Source of the DNA: Geobacter sp.
GTDB lineage: Bacteria; Desulfobacterota; Desulfuromonadia; Geobacterales; Geobacteraceae
NCBI GenBank assembly: GCA_016177775.1
Contig: JACOUQ010000013.1
Coordinates: 1 to 64,000, forward strand
Direction: 5' to 3'
Length of the DNA: 64,000 nt
Made by a program: the position numbers and the translations under genes. Shown here piece by piece: positions 28,701 to 36,942 of the stretch. Below the pieces are notes generated by a model. That model did not search any database, was not told where the DNA came from, and was given only the letters and a program-made list of their open reading frames with translations. Positions within the stretch are counted from its first letter, which is position 1; the number at the start of each line of letters is the position of its first letter.

Positions 28701-29360
28701 ATGAAGAAAGCACTGTCACTTCTCGCTGCCGTTGCCGTTCTGGCGATCGGCACCACCGCCATGGCCGCTTCGATGCTTGCCAGCAAGCACGACATGACCA
28801 AGTACGGCACCACGCTCAACTCCACCGGCACCAACAAAGAGGTCTGCGTTTTCTGTCACACCCCGCACAACGCTTCCAGAACCCGCGCCCTCTGGAACCG
28901 CTCTAACTCCACCAGTACCTTTGCCCTCTACACCTCCGGCGCCAATGAAGAGTCTTCCAACTGGTACATGAGCGGCAGCAAGGAAGGCACCATCACCGCC
29001 GGCAGCGCATCCCTCATGTGCCTCAGCTGCCATGACGGTGCGACCTCCATCAAAGGCAACGTTGTCAACGCGAAGGGTACCATCACCCTGACCAACGACA
29101 CGGTCACCGGCAATGCCAACCTCGGCAGCGACCTGACCAACGACCACCCGATCAACTTCAATTACGCCAATGTTCAGTCTGCAGGGAATCAGACCGGCAA
29201 ACTGGTTGCCGCCACCGGCACCATGGTTGGTACCGCCAAGCTCATCGAAGGTGCCCTCGAGTGCGCCAGCTGCCACGATGTGCACAACACCACCAACGTT
29301 CCGTTCCTCCGTGAAACCATTCAAGGCAGCCAGCTCTGCCTCCAGTGCCACATCAAGTAA
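28701..29360 (+). CDS. omcE: OmcE-like tetraheme c-type cytochrome
   Basis: This 219-residue exported cytochrome has a standard signal peptide ending in TTAMA and exactly four CXXCH sites (CVFCH, CLSCH, CASCH, CLQCH), separated by Ser/Thr/Asn/Gly-rich stretches. Size, heme number and gene neighbourhood fit OmcE, the Geobacter tetraheme cytochrome that polymerises into extracellular filaments; this is family-level recognition, not an alignment. ATG 28701 lies 9 nt after AGGAG; ATG 28695 is too close. It is a single-gene unit: sigma-54 promoter before, strong terminator after. Confidence 0.8.
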   Translation: MKKALSLLAAVAVLAIGTTAMAASMLASKHDMTKYGTTLNSTGTNKEVCVFCHTPHNASRTRALWNRSNSTSTFALYTSGANEESSNWYMSGSKEGTITAGSASLMCLSCHDGATSIKGNVVNAKGTITLTNDTVTGNANLGSDLTNDHPINFNYANVQSAGNQTGKLVAATGTMVGTAKLIEGALECASCHDVHNTTNVPFLRETIQGSQLCLQCHIK

Positions 29361-29391
29361 TACTGTAATCGACTGTTATCAGATGGTTTTC

Positions 29392-29419
29392 AGGGGTGGA
29401 TTCGTCCACCCCTTTTTTT
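29392..29419 (+). terminator. Rho-independent terminator after the omcE-like gene
   Basis: AGGGGTGGA (29392-29400), UUCG loop, TCCACCCCT (29405-29413), then a run of T to 29419. A 9-bp perfect stem with a stable tetraloop and U-tract. Confidence 0.95.
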
Positions 29420-29575
29420 GTCCGGCGGCCGACAATGCGCAGGGTTTTGGCGGTTGCAACCGATGGCTGAATGTGTTAAAAATAAATATTTGATTTATGA
29501 TCACCATAGGTGGTAATCAGTGAAACGCTTTTCACGTGGGACAATTGCGATTATCGCTTCAAACCGTACAAGCCT

Positions 29576-30649
29576 GTGAATCGACTCCTTAAAATCTCTG
29601 CTTTCCTTCTTATTGCCGCACTGTTCTGCGGATGTGCCGAGACCACGGTCTCCAGGGGCCGTTATTTCTGGCCCCCCCCGCCGGAGCGTCCCCGACTGGA
29701 ATGGATCGGCGCGTACTCAAGCCAGCTCGACCTCCCGATGACCACCAAGCGCAAGATGAAATGGGTGCTGGTTGGCGAGGACTCTCCCATTACTTTTGCC
29801 TCCCCCATGGATATCAAGTCGGACGGCAATGGCCGGGTCTTTGTGTCAGACCCTGGCAAGTCCTCAGTCTTTATCTACGACATGAAACAGAACGAGGTGC
29901 GAATTCTTCCCCGCCAGTCCGATGAAATAAGGTTCCACCAGCCGATTTCCGTTGCGCTGGACGACGAGGGGAAGCTTTACATTGCCGACAGTTGGCTGAA
30001 AATCGTGCTGGTGTACGATTCCCGGGAGGAGTTCAGGGGGATAATCAATATAAAGGGCCATGTCAAGAAGATATCTGCCATTGCGGTCGACAGGGCGCGA
30101 AAACGGCTTCTAGTGGCGGATATCGGGGAACACAAGATCAAGGTGTTCAACTTGTCCGGAGAGTTTCAGTTCGAGTTTGGGGGGCAGGGCGAAGGTGACG
30201 GTGAGTTCAGTTATCCGATGGCGTTGGCAGTGAACCTGGCAGGGGAGGTCGTGGTGGCTGACTCAATGAACGCCAGGGTTCAAATCTTTGACGGAAACGG
30301 CCTGTTTCTGCGCAAGTTCGGCAGCCGTGGCAGTGGCGTCGGTGATTTCCAGCTCATCAAGGGTGTGGCCACCGATTCGGACAACAACATTTACGTGACC
30401 GATGGCAGAACCCACCGGGTTCTCGTCTTTAGTGCAACCGGTGAGTTTCTACTTCCGGTCGGAGGGTTGTACTCCATAGCAAGCCGGAAGCTGGCGCCGG
30501 GAGGTTTCGTGCTTCCCCAGGGGATCGATGTTGACCGGAACGATACGATTTACGTGGTGGACCAGATGAACAAGCGTTTCCAGGTCTTTCAATACCTGAC
30601 AGAGAAATATCTCGGGGAGCACCCTGTTCAAGAGAAACTCCGGCCGTGA
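29576..30649 (+). CDS. NHL-repeat beta-propeller lipoprotein 2
   Basis: Starting at GTG 29576 gives a clean lipoprotein signal ending in LFCGC (Cys at about 20); an upstream GTG at 29510 would place 22 non-signal residues in front. The mature part repeats the paralog's layout: RYFWPPPPERPRLEWIGAY, then NHL blades (VFVSDPGKSSVFIYD, LYIADSWLKIVLVYD, VVADSMNARVQIFDGNG, IYVTDGRTHRVLVF, IYVVDQMNKRFQVFQY). It is probably an outer-membrane partner of the cytochromes. Two propeller lipoproteins around one tetraheme cytochrome suggest paired or alternative docking roles (inference). Confidence 0.85.
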   Translation: MNRLLKISAFLLIAALFCGCAETTVSRGRYFWPPPPERPRLEWIGAYSSQLDLPMTTKRKMKWVLVGEDSPITFASPMDIKSDGNGRVFVSDPGKSSVFIYDMKQNEVRILPRQSDEIRFHQPISVALDDEGKLYIADSWLKIVLVYDSREEFRGIINIKGHVKKISAIAVDRARKRLLVADIGEHKIKVFNLSGEFQFEFGGQGEGDGEFSYPMALAVNLAGEVVVADSMNARVQIFDGNGLFLRKFGSRGSGVGDFQLIKGVATDSDNNIYVTDGRTHRVLVFSATGEFLLPVGGLYSIASRKLAPGGFVLPQGIDVDRNDTIYVVDQMNKRFQVFQYLTEKYLGEHPVQEKLRP

Positions 30650-30808
30650 CGGCTCTTGATTGACGGTGAGATATTCCGCTGTGTTTTCGCTGGGAATGTC
30701 GGGCAAAAGGCAACAAACCGCAGATGTATATAAATTAGTATGCTCTAGCATTGAGTTGCCTGTCCTGCGGGGTAGTGCAGAAGGTCTTCGCCGACAGCCT
30801 CTCCCTTG

Positions 30809-30824
30809 TGGAATGCTTTTTGCA
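30809..30824 (+). promoter_or_regulatory. Sigma-54-like promoter for the beta-barrel gene
   Basis: TGGAATG-CTTT-TTGCA keeps the -24 GG, -12 GC and exact spacing of RpoN sites. Transcription would begin near 30836. This supports the CDS start at 30893, since a start at 30806 would precede the transcript. Confidence 0.55.
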
Positions 30825-30892
30825 ACATTCATTTTGGGCCATTGTCCTCAGGGCATGGCTGGCGAAGGAAATCCCCCACGGACTTGCTCTCC

Positions 30893-33112
30893 ATGCGCTT
30901 GATGTTTCGTACACATACACTGCTACCCCTCCTTGCTGCGGCGTTCTCTATCCTGCCGCTGAAGGCGGCGTATGCCGCCCTTTCAGGGACGGCGGAGGTG
31001 GAATACATCAAGTACGATGCGGAAAGAAATGGGAGCCGTGAGCTTGAGGCCACATCATTCCGCCACAACTATTCAGTTAATTACAACACGGTTGGAAGCT
31101 TCATTGGGGGGCGCCTCGGCGGTTACAAGGGGATGATCGGCTATGAATGGGGAGCCTTCGATACCGAGCTTGTCACCCCCGGCGAGACATTCAACCCTTC
31201 CATGTCGAGCGGCAATTTACTATACAGCGGTGAATTTCTTCTGGACCCACGTGAGCTCCCCTTGAGACTCAGTATGCACAGCCGGGATACACTGCGCAAC
31301 AGTTTCGTGAAAGATACCGTCTCGGCGGCAAATGCCAGCGGAGGACTGATCAACCCCGGCGTCATGACCGATATCAACAATACCGGCACCAATATAGAGA
31401 GTGGCGCAACTCTGCGGTTCGGCGTGAAAAACGGCATGACCAACGGCTACAACGCCATTTTCCGCCATGTCCCCCTTCTTCTACTCGACTACAAGGACGT
31501 TGTTCGAAAGAACATGAACGGGCAATCTCGAATCGATACTCGGCTGAAGCGGCTGGCATTTGTGAGCCTCAACAAGAAGGATAACTGGTTCCATTACCGG
31601 TTGACCAGGTACACAGATAACCTCAGCCCGCTCATGAGCTATAGCTTGACTCAAGTGCAACTGGGAACGGTGGACGAAAAGCTGGAACGCCGCTGGATAG
31701 AATTTACCAACTGGATAAAAGTGTCGACCGATGTCCAGTTCACCAAGCGGGTGGAACAAAGCAAGCTTCCGGCAGAATCCTACGACGTCAATCTTTTTGT
31801 GACAGCGACCAGAAAAAACTGGGAACTCCGCAACTTCAATTCATTTACGCGTAGTTTCGATCACAATACGCAAAAGGTGTATCTGGATCGCAATGTCCCC
31901 ATTTTCCTGAACGGCGTCTGGGGGAGGGCAACTGACTGGTCGGTCCGCCTCTCCACGCAGGATACAACCGAACGCCCCCCTGACGCTGCTGTCACTGAAA
32001 GCCGCGACCTGATCGCGTCATACAGGATCAATACGTTCAATCGCTCCAATTTCACCCTTGGCCATACCGCAAGCGTGGAGCATTATACTAATCTCGGAGT
32101 CAAGACACTGGTTCTGTCCGGCAATCTGCAGACGGCGAGCACCCGGAAATTTTCCGATTCTTACCGCATGGCGGCGGCCTATAGCGTCATGCGTTTCGAC
32201 ACCGAAAACAACGGGGGCGCACAGACAAACCTTAGCCATGACATTACAGGGAATGTTAGCTACCTGTCGCCATCCAGGCGCATTTCTCTGAATTTGATCG
32301 AACAGTTCAAGATGGCGGACGGTGTTTCCACTACAAACGGTCAGACCACCTTATTCGCCTCCAGCAGCTTTACTGAAAGCTCTGCTTCGACTAAACGTGC
32401 CCAGACAGCCTCCACTGGTTACAAGCGCATGAGCTCAACCTTCAAGGCGGATTGGACCCCAGAGGAGCGCGTGCAAGTCGGTGGATACGTCGCGCAGGAG
32501 ATGTTCATGGAGGATGAGAGGGAGGCGGAACAAAGCTGGACCATGCAGGCCTATGCCCGATATAATAAGGAGCGCCTCTCGGCTAACCTGACCGCCACCT
32601 ACATTGATCGTTCAGGTCCAGCGAATACGGCGAGCCGGGATTTCAGGGGGACGGTCAATGCTGGGTATTACATGAACAAGGACGTAACCTTCGGCCTCAG
32701 GGCCTCTTACATCAACACCAGCACCAGTGGTTCCAGCGTAACCAATATGGACATGGCCCAGTCTTTAAGCTACCGGTACATGACCTTGTCCGGCGGTCCT
32801 CGCAGATTGCTGGAAGCCTCTGAGGAGTTTAGCTACACACGGAATGCTGCTGCGAGCGGAAGTCCCCTTTCAAGGAAAAGGCTGACGCTTGGATTGAGCT
32901 ATTATCCGTGGGCGAACCTCTTTGTTTCTAACAGGCTATCCTATGCCTGGGGCGATGCCGATTCACAGACCGATCTCCTTTACAATGGCTCCATCGGCAT
33001 TTCGTATGCCAAATTGCAGGCAAGCCTGGATTACAGTTACGGAACACGCGAAGCGAAAAACGACAATCGCAAGGAGTCGAGGCTTGCCGCCAACATGAAG
33101 AAGTTTTTCTGA
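30893..33112 (+). CDS. Large outer-membrane beta-barrel protein
   Basis: From ATG 30893 the 739-residue protein has a signal peptide (TLLPLLAAAFSILPLKAAYA) and then long amphipathic alternation typical of beta strands (SLSYRYMTLSG, NLTATYIDRSG, GRLGGYKGMIGYEWG). It ends in phenylalanine (KKFF), the usual barrel-insertion signal. It has no cysteines for heme. It probably forms an outer-membrane pore related in role to the porins of porin-cytochrome conduits (MtrB-like), though the family is not certain. It has its own sigma-54-like promoter and a terminator 30 bp downstream. Confidence 0.75.
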   Translation: MRLMFRTHTLLPLLAAAFSILPLKAAYAALSGTAEVEYIKYDAERNGSRELEATSFRHNYSVNYNTVGSFIGGRLGGYKGMIGYEWGAFDTELVTPGETFNPSMSSGNLLYSGEFLLDPRELPLRLSMHSRDTLRNSFVKDTVSAANASGGLINPGVMTDINNTGTNIESGATLRFGVKNGMTNGYNAIFRHVPLLLLDYKDVVRKNMNGQSRIDTRLKRLAFVSLNKKDNWFHYRLTRYTDNLSPLMSYSLTQVQLGTVDEKLERRWIEFTNWIKVSTDVQFTKRVEQSKLPAESYDVNLFVTATRKNWELRNFNSFTRSFDHNTQKVYLDRNVPIFLNGVWGRATDWSVRLSTQDTTERPPDAAVTESRDLIASYRINTFNRSNFTLGHTASVEHYTNLGVKTLVLSGNLQTASTRKFSDSYRMAAAYSVMRFDTENNGGAQTNLSHDITGNVSYLSPSRRISLNLIEQFKMADGVSTTNGQTTLFASSSFTESSASTKRAQTASTGYKRMSSTFKADWTPEERVQVGGYVAQEMFMEDEREAEQSWTMQAYARYNKERLSANLTATYIDRSGPANTASRDFRGTVNAGYYMNKDVTFGLRASYINTSTSGSSVTNMDMAQSLSYRYMTLSGGPRRLLEASEEFSYTRNAAASGSPLSRKRLTLGLSYYPWANLFVSNRLSYAWGDADSQTDLLYNGSIGISYAKLQASLDYSYGTREAKNDNRKESRLAANMKKFF

Positions 33113-33142
33113 CCGCAGCCAGGGGTGGAGGATTAAAGCGAC

Positions 33143-33167
33143 AAACCGGGAACCCCCCGGTTTTTTT
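33143..33167 (+). terminator. Rho-independent terminator after the beta-barrel gene
   Basis: AAACCGGG (33143-33150), loop AACCC, CCCGGTTT (33156-33163), with T to 33167. It closes the electron-transfer region. Confidence 0.93.
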
Positions 33168-33183
33168 GTGCAAGTTGAAGGAC

Positions 33184-33234
33184 GGTGAAAAGTGAAAGGT
33201 AAATGGACCCAAATGGGCCTAAAGTAAATGGTGA
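33184..33234 (+). repeat. 7-bp array before the first polysaccharide glycosyltransferase
   Basis: GGTGAAA, AGTGAAA and GGTAAAT are consecutive 7-bp units at 33184-33204. A further GGTGAAA overlaps the start codon of the next gene (ATG 33228). It is the first of many such arrays in the polysaccharide locus. Confidence 0.65.
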
Positions 33235-34202
33235 AAAAAATTTCCGTCATTATACCGGTAAAGCCGGGTGGAGCTGTGAAGGCCATTGGGCCGCTGATGG
33301 GCGCGGACTACCCTGCCGATGCGTTCGAGGTGCTTGTAGCGGAGGGACGCTCTCCCAGCAGCCAGCGAAACGAGGCGGCACGCATGGCTTCAGGCGAGCT
33401 TCTCTACTTTCTCGATGATGATTCAATGGCCCCTCCCGATGCCCTGTTGCGCATTTCCCGCCATTTCGATGCCACTGGTGTCGTCGCTGTCGGGGGGCCT
33501 TCGTTGACGCCTGCCACTGACTCTTCATTACAACGGGCCTTCGGCTTGGCCTTTGCCTCCATTTTCGGCGGAGGGGGGGTACGGACGCGCTATTGGAAAA
33601 CGGGCAGGGCAAGATCGACCGGCGACCACGAACTCATACTCTGCAATCTCAGCTTTCGGCGCGAGCAATTCCTCGACCATGGAGGCTTCGACGAGCGGCT
33701 CTATCCCAACGAGGAGAACGAGCTTATGGACCGGCTCGTCAAGTCGGGAGGGACCCTCATCCACGATCCCGACCTTGCCGTTAGCCGCAGCCAGCGTCCC
33801 ACCTTCCGGGCGTTCGTGAGACAGCTTTTCACCTACGGCAGGGGGCGTGGAGAACAGAGCCGGATCAGCGGCTCGATCAAGCCGATGGCGCTCGTGCCCG
33901 CACTCTTTCTCCTGTATCTGACATCCGTGCCAGTCGTGGGCAAGCCGATTTACTCGATTCCGCTTTTGTGCTATCTAATATTGAACGTGATATTTTCCGT
34001 CCTGGAAGCCGGCCGGGGTGGATCTCCCAATCTTTCCCTCCGCCTTCTCGCGATATTCCCGACCTTTCATCTCTGTTATGGCGCCGGAGTCATGGTAGGG
34101 CTGGCATTTCCCCGCTACCGCACGCAGCGCGAATGCGGGGAGGTTATGGTGAGGCGGGTGAAAGAATTCGGGGGCTGGGGACCAGGGGCCGGTGAACGGT
34201 AA
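33228..34202 (+). CDS. GT2 family glycosyltransferase
   Basis: The 324-residue enzyme starts ISVIIPVKPGG. It lacks the usual DDGS box but has SQRNEAARMASGELLYFLDDDSMAPP (the DxD region near residue 62) and acceptor-side YPNEENELMDRLVKSGG. Two hydrophobic segments near 220-290 suggest membrane association. The C-terminal residues (GGWGPGAGER) are encoded by the 7-bp array that overlaps its stop. Sugar specificity is unknown. Confidence 0.8.
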   Translation: MVKKISVIIPVKPGGAVKAIGPLMGADYPADAFEVLVAEGRSPSSQRNEAARMASGELLYFLDDDSMAPPDALLRISRHFDATGVVAVGGPSLTPATDSSLQRAFGLAFASIFGGGGVRTRYWKTGRARSTGDHELILCNLSFRREQFLDHGGFDERLYPNEENELMDRLVKSGGTLIHDPDLAVSRSQRPTFRAFVRQLFTYGRGRGEQSRISGSIKPMALVPALFLLYLTSVPVVGKPIYSIPLLCYLILNVIFSVLEAGRGGSPNLSLRLLAIFPTFHLCYGAGVMVGLAFPRYRTQRECGEVMVRRVKEFGGWGPGAGER

Positions 34203-34290
34203 AACCGCCGACATCTTTAGAATCACGCCGAGCTGTGGCGGGAGGGATTTTGAGAACTTGCCGGTCCCCGATCCCCGGTCCCCAGTCCCG
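34170..34290. repeat. Facing 7-bp arrays (GGGGACC type)
   Basis: Forward units GGGGGCT, GGGGACC, AGGGGCC, GGTGAAC, GGTAAAA occupy 34170-34204. Facing units GGTCCCC, GATCCCC, GGTCCCC, AGTCCCG occupy 34263-34290. The period is exactly 7 on both sides. The forward side includes the stop of the upstream GT2 gene. The facing side ends just before the ribosome site of the next gene. Confidence 0.85.
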
Positions 34291-34306
34291 GCCTTTAGGA
34301 GTCAAA

Positions 34307-35278
34307 GTGGACCTGAGCATCGTCGTACCAATTTATAACGAAGAAGAGAACATCCCGGAATTGCACCGGCACATTGCCGAGGCGCTGGATGCGAGCGGCC
34401 TCGATTACGAGGTTGTCCTGGTGGATGACGGCTCTACCGACCACTCCTTTTCACTGTTGAAGGAAATTGCCGGCAAGGACCCACGGGTCAAGGTTATCCG
34501 CTTCCGCCGCAATTTCGGCCAGACCGCGGCCATGGCGGCCGGCTTCGACGCGGCCCGCGGCGAAGTGGTGGTGCCGATGGACGGCGACCTCCAGAACGAT
34601 CCGGCTGACATCCCACTCCTGATGGCCAGGATCCGCGAGGGGTACGACGTGGTTTCGGGCTGGCGCAAGGACCGGCAGGACACCTTCATCAACCGCCGTC
34701 TCCCGTCCATAATTGCAAATTCCCTGATTTCCCGCATGACCGGAGTCCACCTCCACGACTACGGCTGCACCCTCAAGGCTTACCGCCGCGAGGTGCTGGA
34801 GGGGATCAACCTTTACGGCGAGATGCACCGTTTCGTCCCGGCCCTGGCCTCCCAGGTGGGGGCGCGGGTCACCGAAATGCCGGTCCGCCATCATCCGCGG
34901 CTCCACGGCGTCAGCAAATACGGCATCTCCCGCACCATGCGGGTCGTCCTCGACCTGATGACGGTCAAGTTCCTCCTCTCCTATTCCACCAAACCGATCC
35001 AACTCTTCGGCAAGTGGGGGATATACACCCTGGCTGCCTCCTTCCTTACCGGCGGCGCCACCCTCTACATGAAGCTGTTCGAGCATATGAGCATGAACAG
35101 GAACCCGCTCCTGATCCTCACCGGCTTTCTCCTCTTCATGGGTGTGCAGTTCATCGTCCTGGGGCTTCTGGGTGAGCTCAACGCCCGCACTTACTACGAG
35201 GCGCAAGCAAAGCCCATTTACGTGATTCGCGAGCGAATCAACGTTGGGGACCGGGGACCGGGGACCGGGGACCGGTAA
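34307..35278 (+). CDS. GT2 family polyprenyl-phosphate glycosyltransferase with TM anchor
   Basis: Start GTG 34307 has AGGAG 7 nt upstream; the frame is open further 5' only through repeat sequence. The 323 residues contain LSIVVPIYNEEENIPEL, LVDDGSTDHS, MDGDLQNDPADIP (catalytic DxD) and two C-terminal TM helices, the plan of ArnC/GtrB/DPM-type enzymes that load a sugar on undecaprenyl phosphate. The last residues (GDRGPGTGDR) are encoded by four GGGGACC repeats. Confidence 0.88.
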   Translation: MDLSIVVPIYNEEENIPELHRHIAEALDASGLDYEVVLVDDGSTDHSFSLLKEIAGKDPRVKVIRFRRNFGQTAAMAAGFDAARGEVVVPMDGDLQNDPADIPLLMARIREGYDVVSGWRKDRQDTFINRRLPSIIANSLISRMTGVHLHDYGCTLKAYRREVLEGINLYGEMHRFVPALASQVGARVTEMPVRHHPRLHGVSKYGISRTMRVVLDLMTVKFLLSYSTKPIQLFGKWGIYTLAASFLTGGATLYMKLFEHMSMNRNPLLILTGFLLFMGVQFIVLGLLGELNARTYYEAQAKPIYVIRERINVGDRGPGTGDR

Positions 35279-35757
35279 AAGCGATAAAGGCAGGAACAAG
35301 TGGGTGGGGGAAGCTGTTATGCGGGATCACAAGGAGCTGGATGTCTGGAAAACTGGTGTTGGGCTGGTTAAGGAGGTATATGTCTTAACCAGAGAGTTCC
35401 CGAAAGAAGAGCTGTATGGTTTGACGAATCAATTGAGAAGGGCCGCGGTTTCCATCCCGTCCAATATAGCGGAGGGAGCGGCAAGGCAGACGAATAAGGA
35501 GTTTGTACAATTTCTTTATATTGCTCTCGGGTCGGTGGCCGAAGTTGAAACCCAGCTTGCCATTGCTCAAGAATTGCAATACGTCCCTATGGGTGAGACT
35601 CTGCTAGGTCGAGTCGCTTCTCTCCGAAAAATGCTGCACGGCCTGATCCGGCATTATCGTACCAAAGTGGATGCGAATGAATAGTTTTTCCCCGTCCCCG
35701 GTTTCCGATTCCGGTTCCCCGATCTTGCCGGTCCCCGGTCCCCGGTCCCCGGTCCCC
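35246..35757. repeat. Inverted 7-bp arrays enclosing a four-helix-bundle gene
   Basis: Four perfect GGGGACC copies (35246-35273) face four perfect GGTCCCC copies (35730-35757), with further degenerate units between 35694 and 35729. The 456 bp between them hold one complete gene, an IVS-family protein. The left array lies in the 3' end of the upstream GT2 gene and the right array in the 5' end of the downstream GT4 frame. The layout looks like a gene carried between inverted arms. Confidence 0.85.
35319..35684 (+). CDS. Four-helix-bundle protein, 23S rRNA intervening-sequence (IVS) family
   Basis: The 121 residues have the family signature: HKELDVWKTGVGLVKEVY, LTNQLRRAAVSIPSNIAEGA, KEFVQFLYIALGSVAEVETQL. 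Members are encoded in IVS elements of 23S rRNA in Leptospira and Coxiella and are related to the Avd accessory protein of diversity-generating retroelements. Basic helical bundles in this family can bind nucleic acid. The molecular role here is unknown. ATG 35319 is chosen; upstream in-frame codons are repeat sequence. It is bracketed by inverted 7-bp arrays and has a paralog at 37.9 kb in the same setting. Confidence 0.88.
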   Translation: MRDHKELDVWKTGVGLVKEVYVLTREFPKEELYGLTNQLRRAAVSIPSNIAEGAARQTNKEFVQFLYIALGSVAEVETQLAIAQELQYVPMGETLLGRVASLRKMLHGLIRHYRTKVDANE

Positions 35758-36930
35758 AGCACGCTCCGCGTGCTGATGCTCGCCCCCACCCCCTACTTTG
35801 CCGACCGGGGGTGCCATGTCCGGATCTACGAAGAGGCGCGGGCCCTTATCAACCTCGGGCATCAGGTCCGAATCGTCACCTACCACATCGGCCGCGACAT
35901 GCCGGGCATACCCACGGTCCGCATCCCCAGAATCCCCTGGTACAAAAAGCTCGTCGCCGGCCCCTCCTGGCACAAGCCGTACCTGGACCTCCTCCTCTTC
36001 TTCACGGCGCTCCGCGAGGCGCGCGCTTTCCGCCCCGACATCATCCACGCCCACCTTCACGAGGGGGCCTTCATCGGGATGCTTCTTAAGCGGCTGCTTC
36101 GCGTCCCCATAGTCTTCGACTGCCAGGGGAGCCTGACCGCCGAGATCATCGACCACGGCTTCATTCGCAAGGGTGGGGTGCTGCACAGGCTTTTCGGCCT
36201 TCTGGAGGACCTCATCAACCGGCAGGCCGACTTCATCATCGCCAGCTCTACCCCCGGCGCCCGCGACCTGCTGGAGAACCGGGGCGTACCCCCCGAGCGG
36301 GTGCTGGGCCTTATCGACGGGGTGGACACCGAGATTTTCCGCCCCTATCCGAAGGACGAGGCACGCCGCGCTCTCGGGCTCCCGCCAGACAGTCCAGTCG
36401 TGGTCTTCCTCGGCATCCTCAACCGTTACCAGGGTGTGGATCTCTTGCTGGAATCGGTAGAACTCCTCAAAAAGCGCGGCACGGCCCCGCACTTCCTCAT
36501 CATGGGATTCCCGGAGGAGAAATACCGGCAAAAGGCGGAAGATATAGGGGTTGCCGACGGCATCACCTTCACTGGCCGGATCGATTACGCGCAGGCGCCG
36601 CTCTTTCTCTGCGCCGGCGACGTGGCCCTCTCCCCGAAGATCTCGGCCACCGAGGCCAACGGCAAACTCTTCAACTACCTGGCCTGTGGCCTCCCGACGG
36701 TCGTCTTCGACACCCCGGTCAACCGCGAGATCCTGGGGGACGCCGGGGTTTACGCCCGTTTTGGAGATGCTGTTGACTTTGCCGACAAGTTGGAAGGGCT
36801 CTTGCAGGATAGCGCGCTGCGGGCCGTTCTTGCCGCCAGAAGCCGCGAAAAGGCGGTGCATGAGCATTCCTGGGACGCGCGGGCAAAACGGTTGGCGGAA
36901 ATCTATGCCAACCTGGTGAATGGTGAATAG
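35671..36930 (+). CDS. GT4 family glycosyltransferase
   Basis: A two-domain GT-B enzyme with N-terminal APTPYFADRGCHVRIYEEA and C-terminal KISATEANGKLFNYLACGLPTVVFDTP (donor-binding E). I keep the open frame from 35671, but the first 33 or so codons are array sequence (…PVPGPRSPVPS). The conserved fold begins at LRVLMLAPTP, so initiation at GTG 35770 is possible, although no ribosome site is seen there. It overlaps the IVS-family gene by 14 bp. Sugar specificity is unknown. Confidence 0.85.
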   Translation: MRMNSFSPSPVSDSGSPILPVPGPRSPVPSTLRVLMLAPTPYFADRGCHVRIYEEARALINLGHQVRIVTYHIGRDMPGIPTVRIPRIPWYKKLVAGPSWHKPYLDLLLFFTALREARAFRPDIIHAHLHEGAFIGMLLKRLLRVPIVFDCQGSLTAEIIDHGFIRKGGVLHRLFGLLEDLINRQADFIIASSTPGARDLLENRGVPPERVLGLIDGVDTEIFRPYPKDEARRALGLPPDSPVVVFLGILNRYQGVDLLLESVELLKKRGTAPHFLIMGFPEEKYRQKAEDIGVADGITFTGRIDYAQAPLFLCAGDVALSPKISATEANGKLFNYLACGLPTVVFDTPVNREILGDAGVYARFGDAVDFADKLEGLLQDSALRAVLAARSREKAVHEHSWDARAKRLAEIYANLVNGE

Positions 36931-36942
36931 TGAATGGTGAAT
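36915..36942 (+). repeat. Intercistronic GGTGAAT array carrying stop and start codons
   Basis: GGTGAAT, GGTGAAT, AGTGAAT, GGTGAAT. The TAG stop of the GT4 gene (36928-36930) and the ATG of the next gene (36934) both lie inside the array. GGTGA matches the 3' part of the extended Shine-Dalgarno sequence, so the array may itself recruit ribosomes. C-rich 7-bp units follow at about 36980-37005. Confidence 0.8.
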
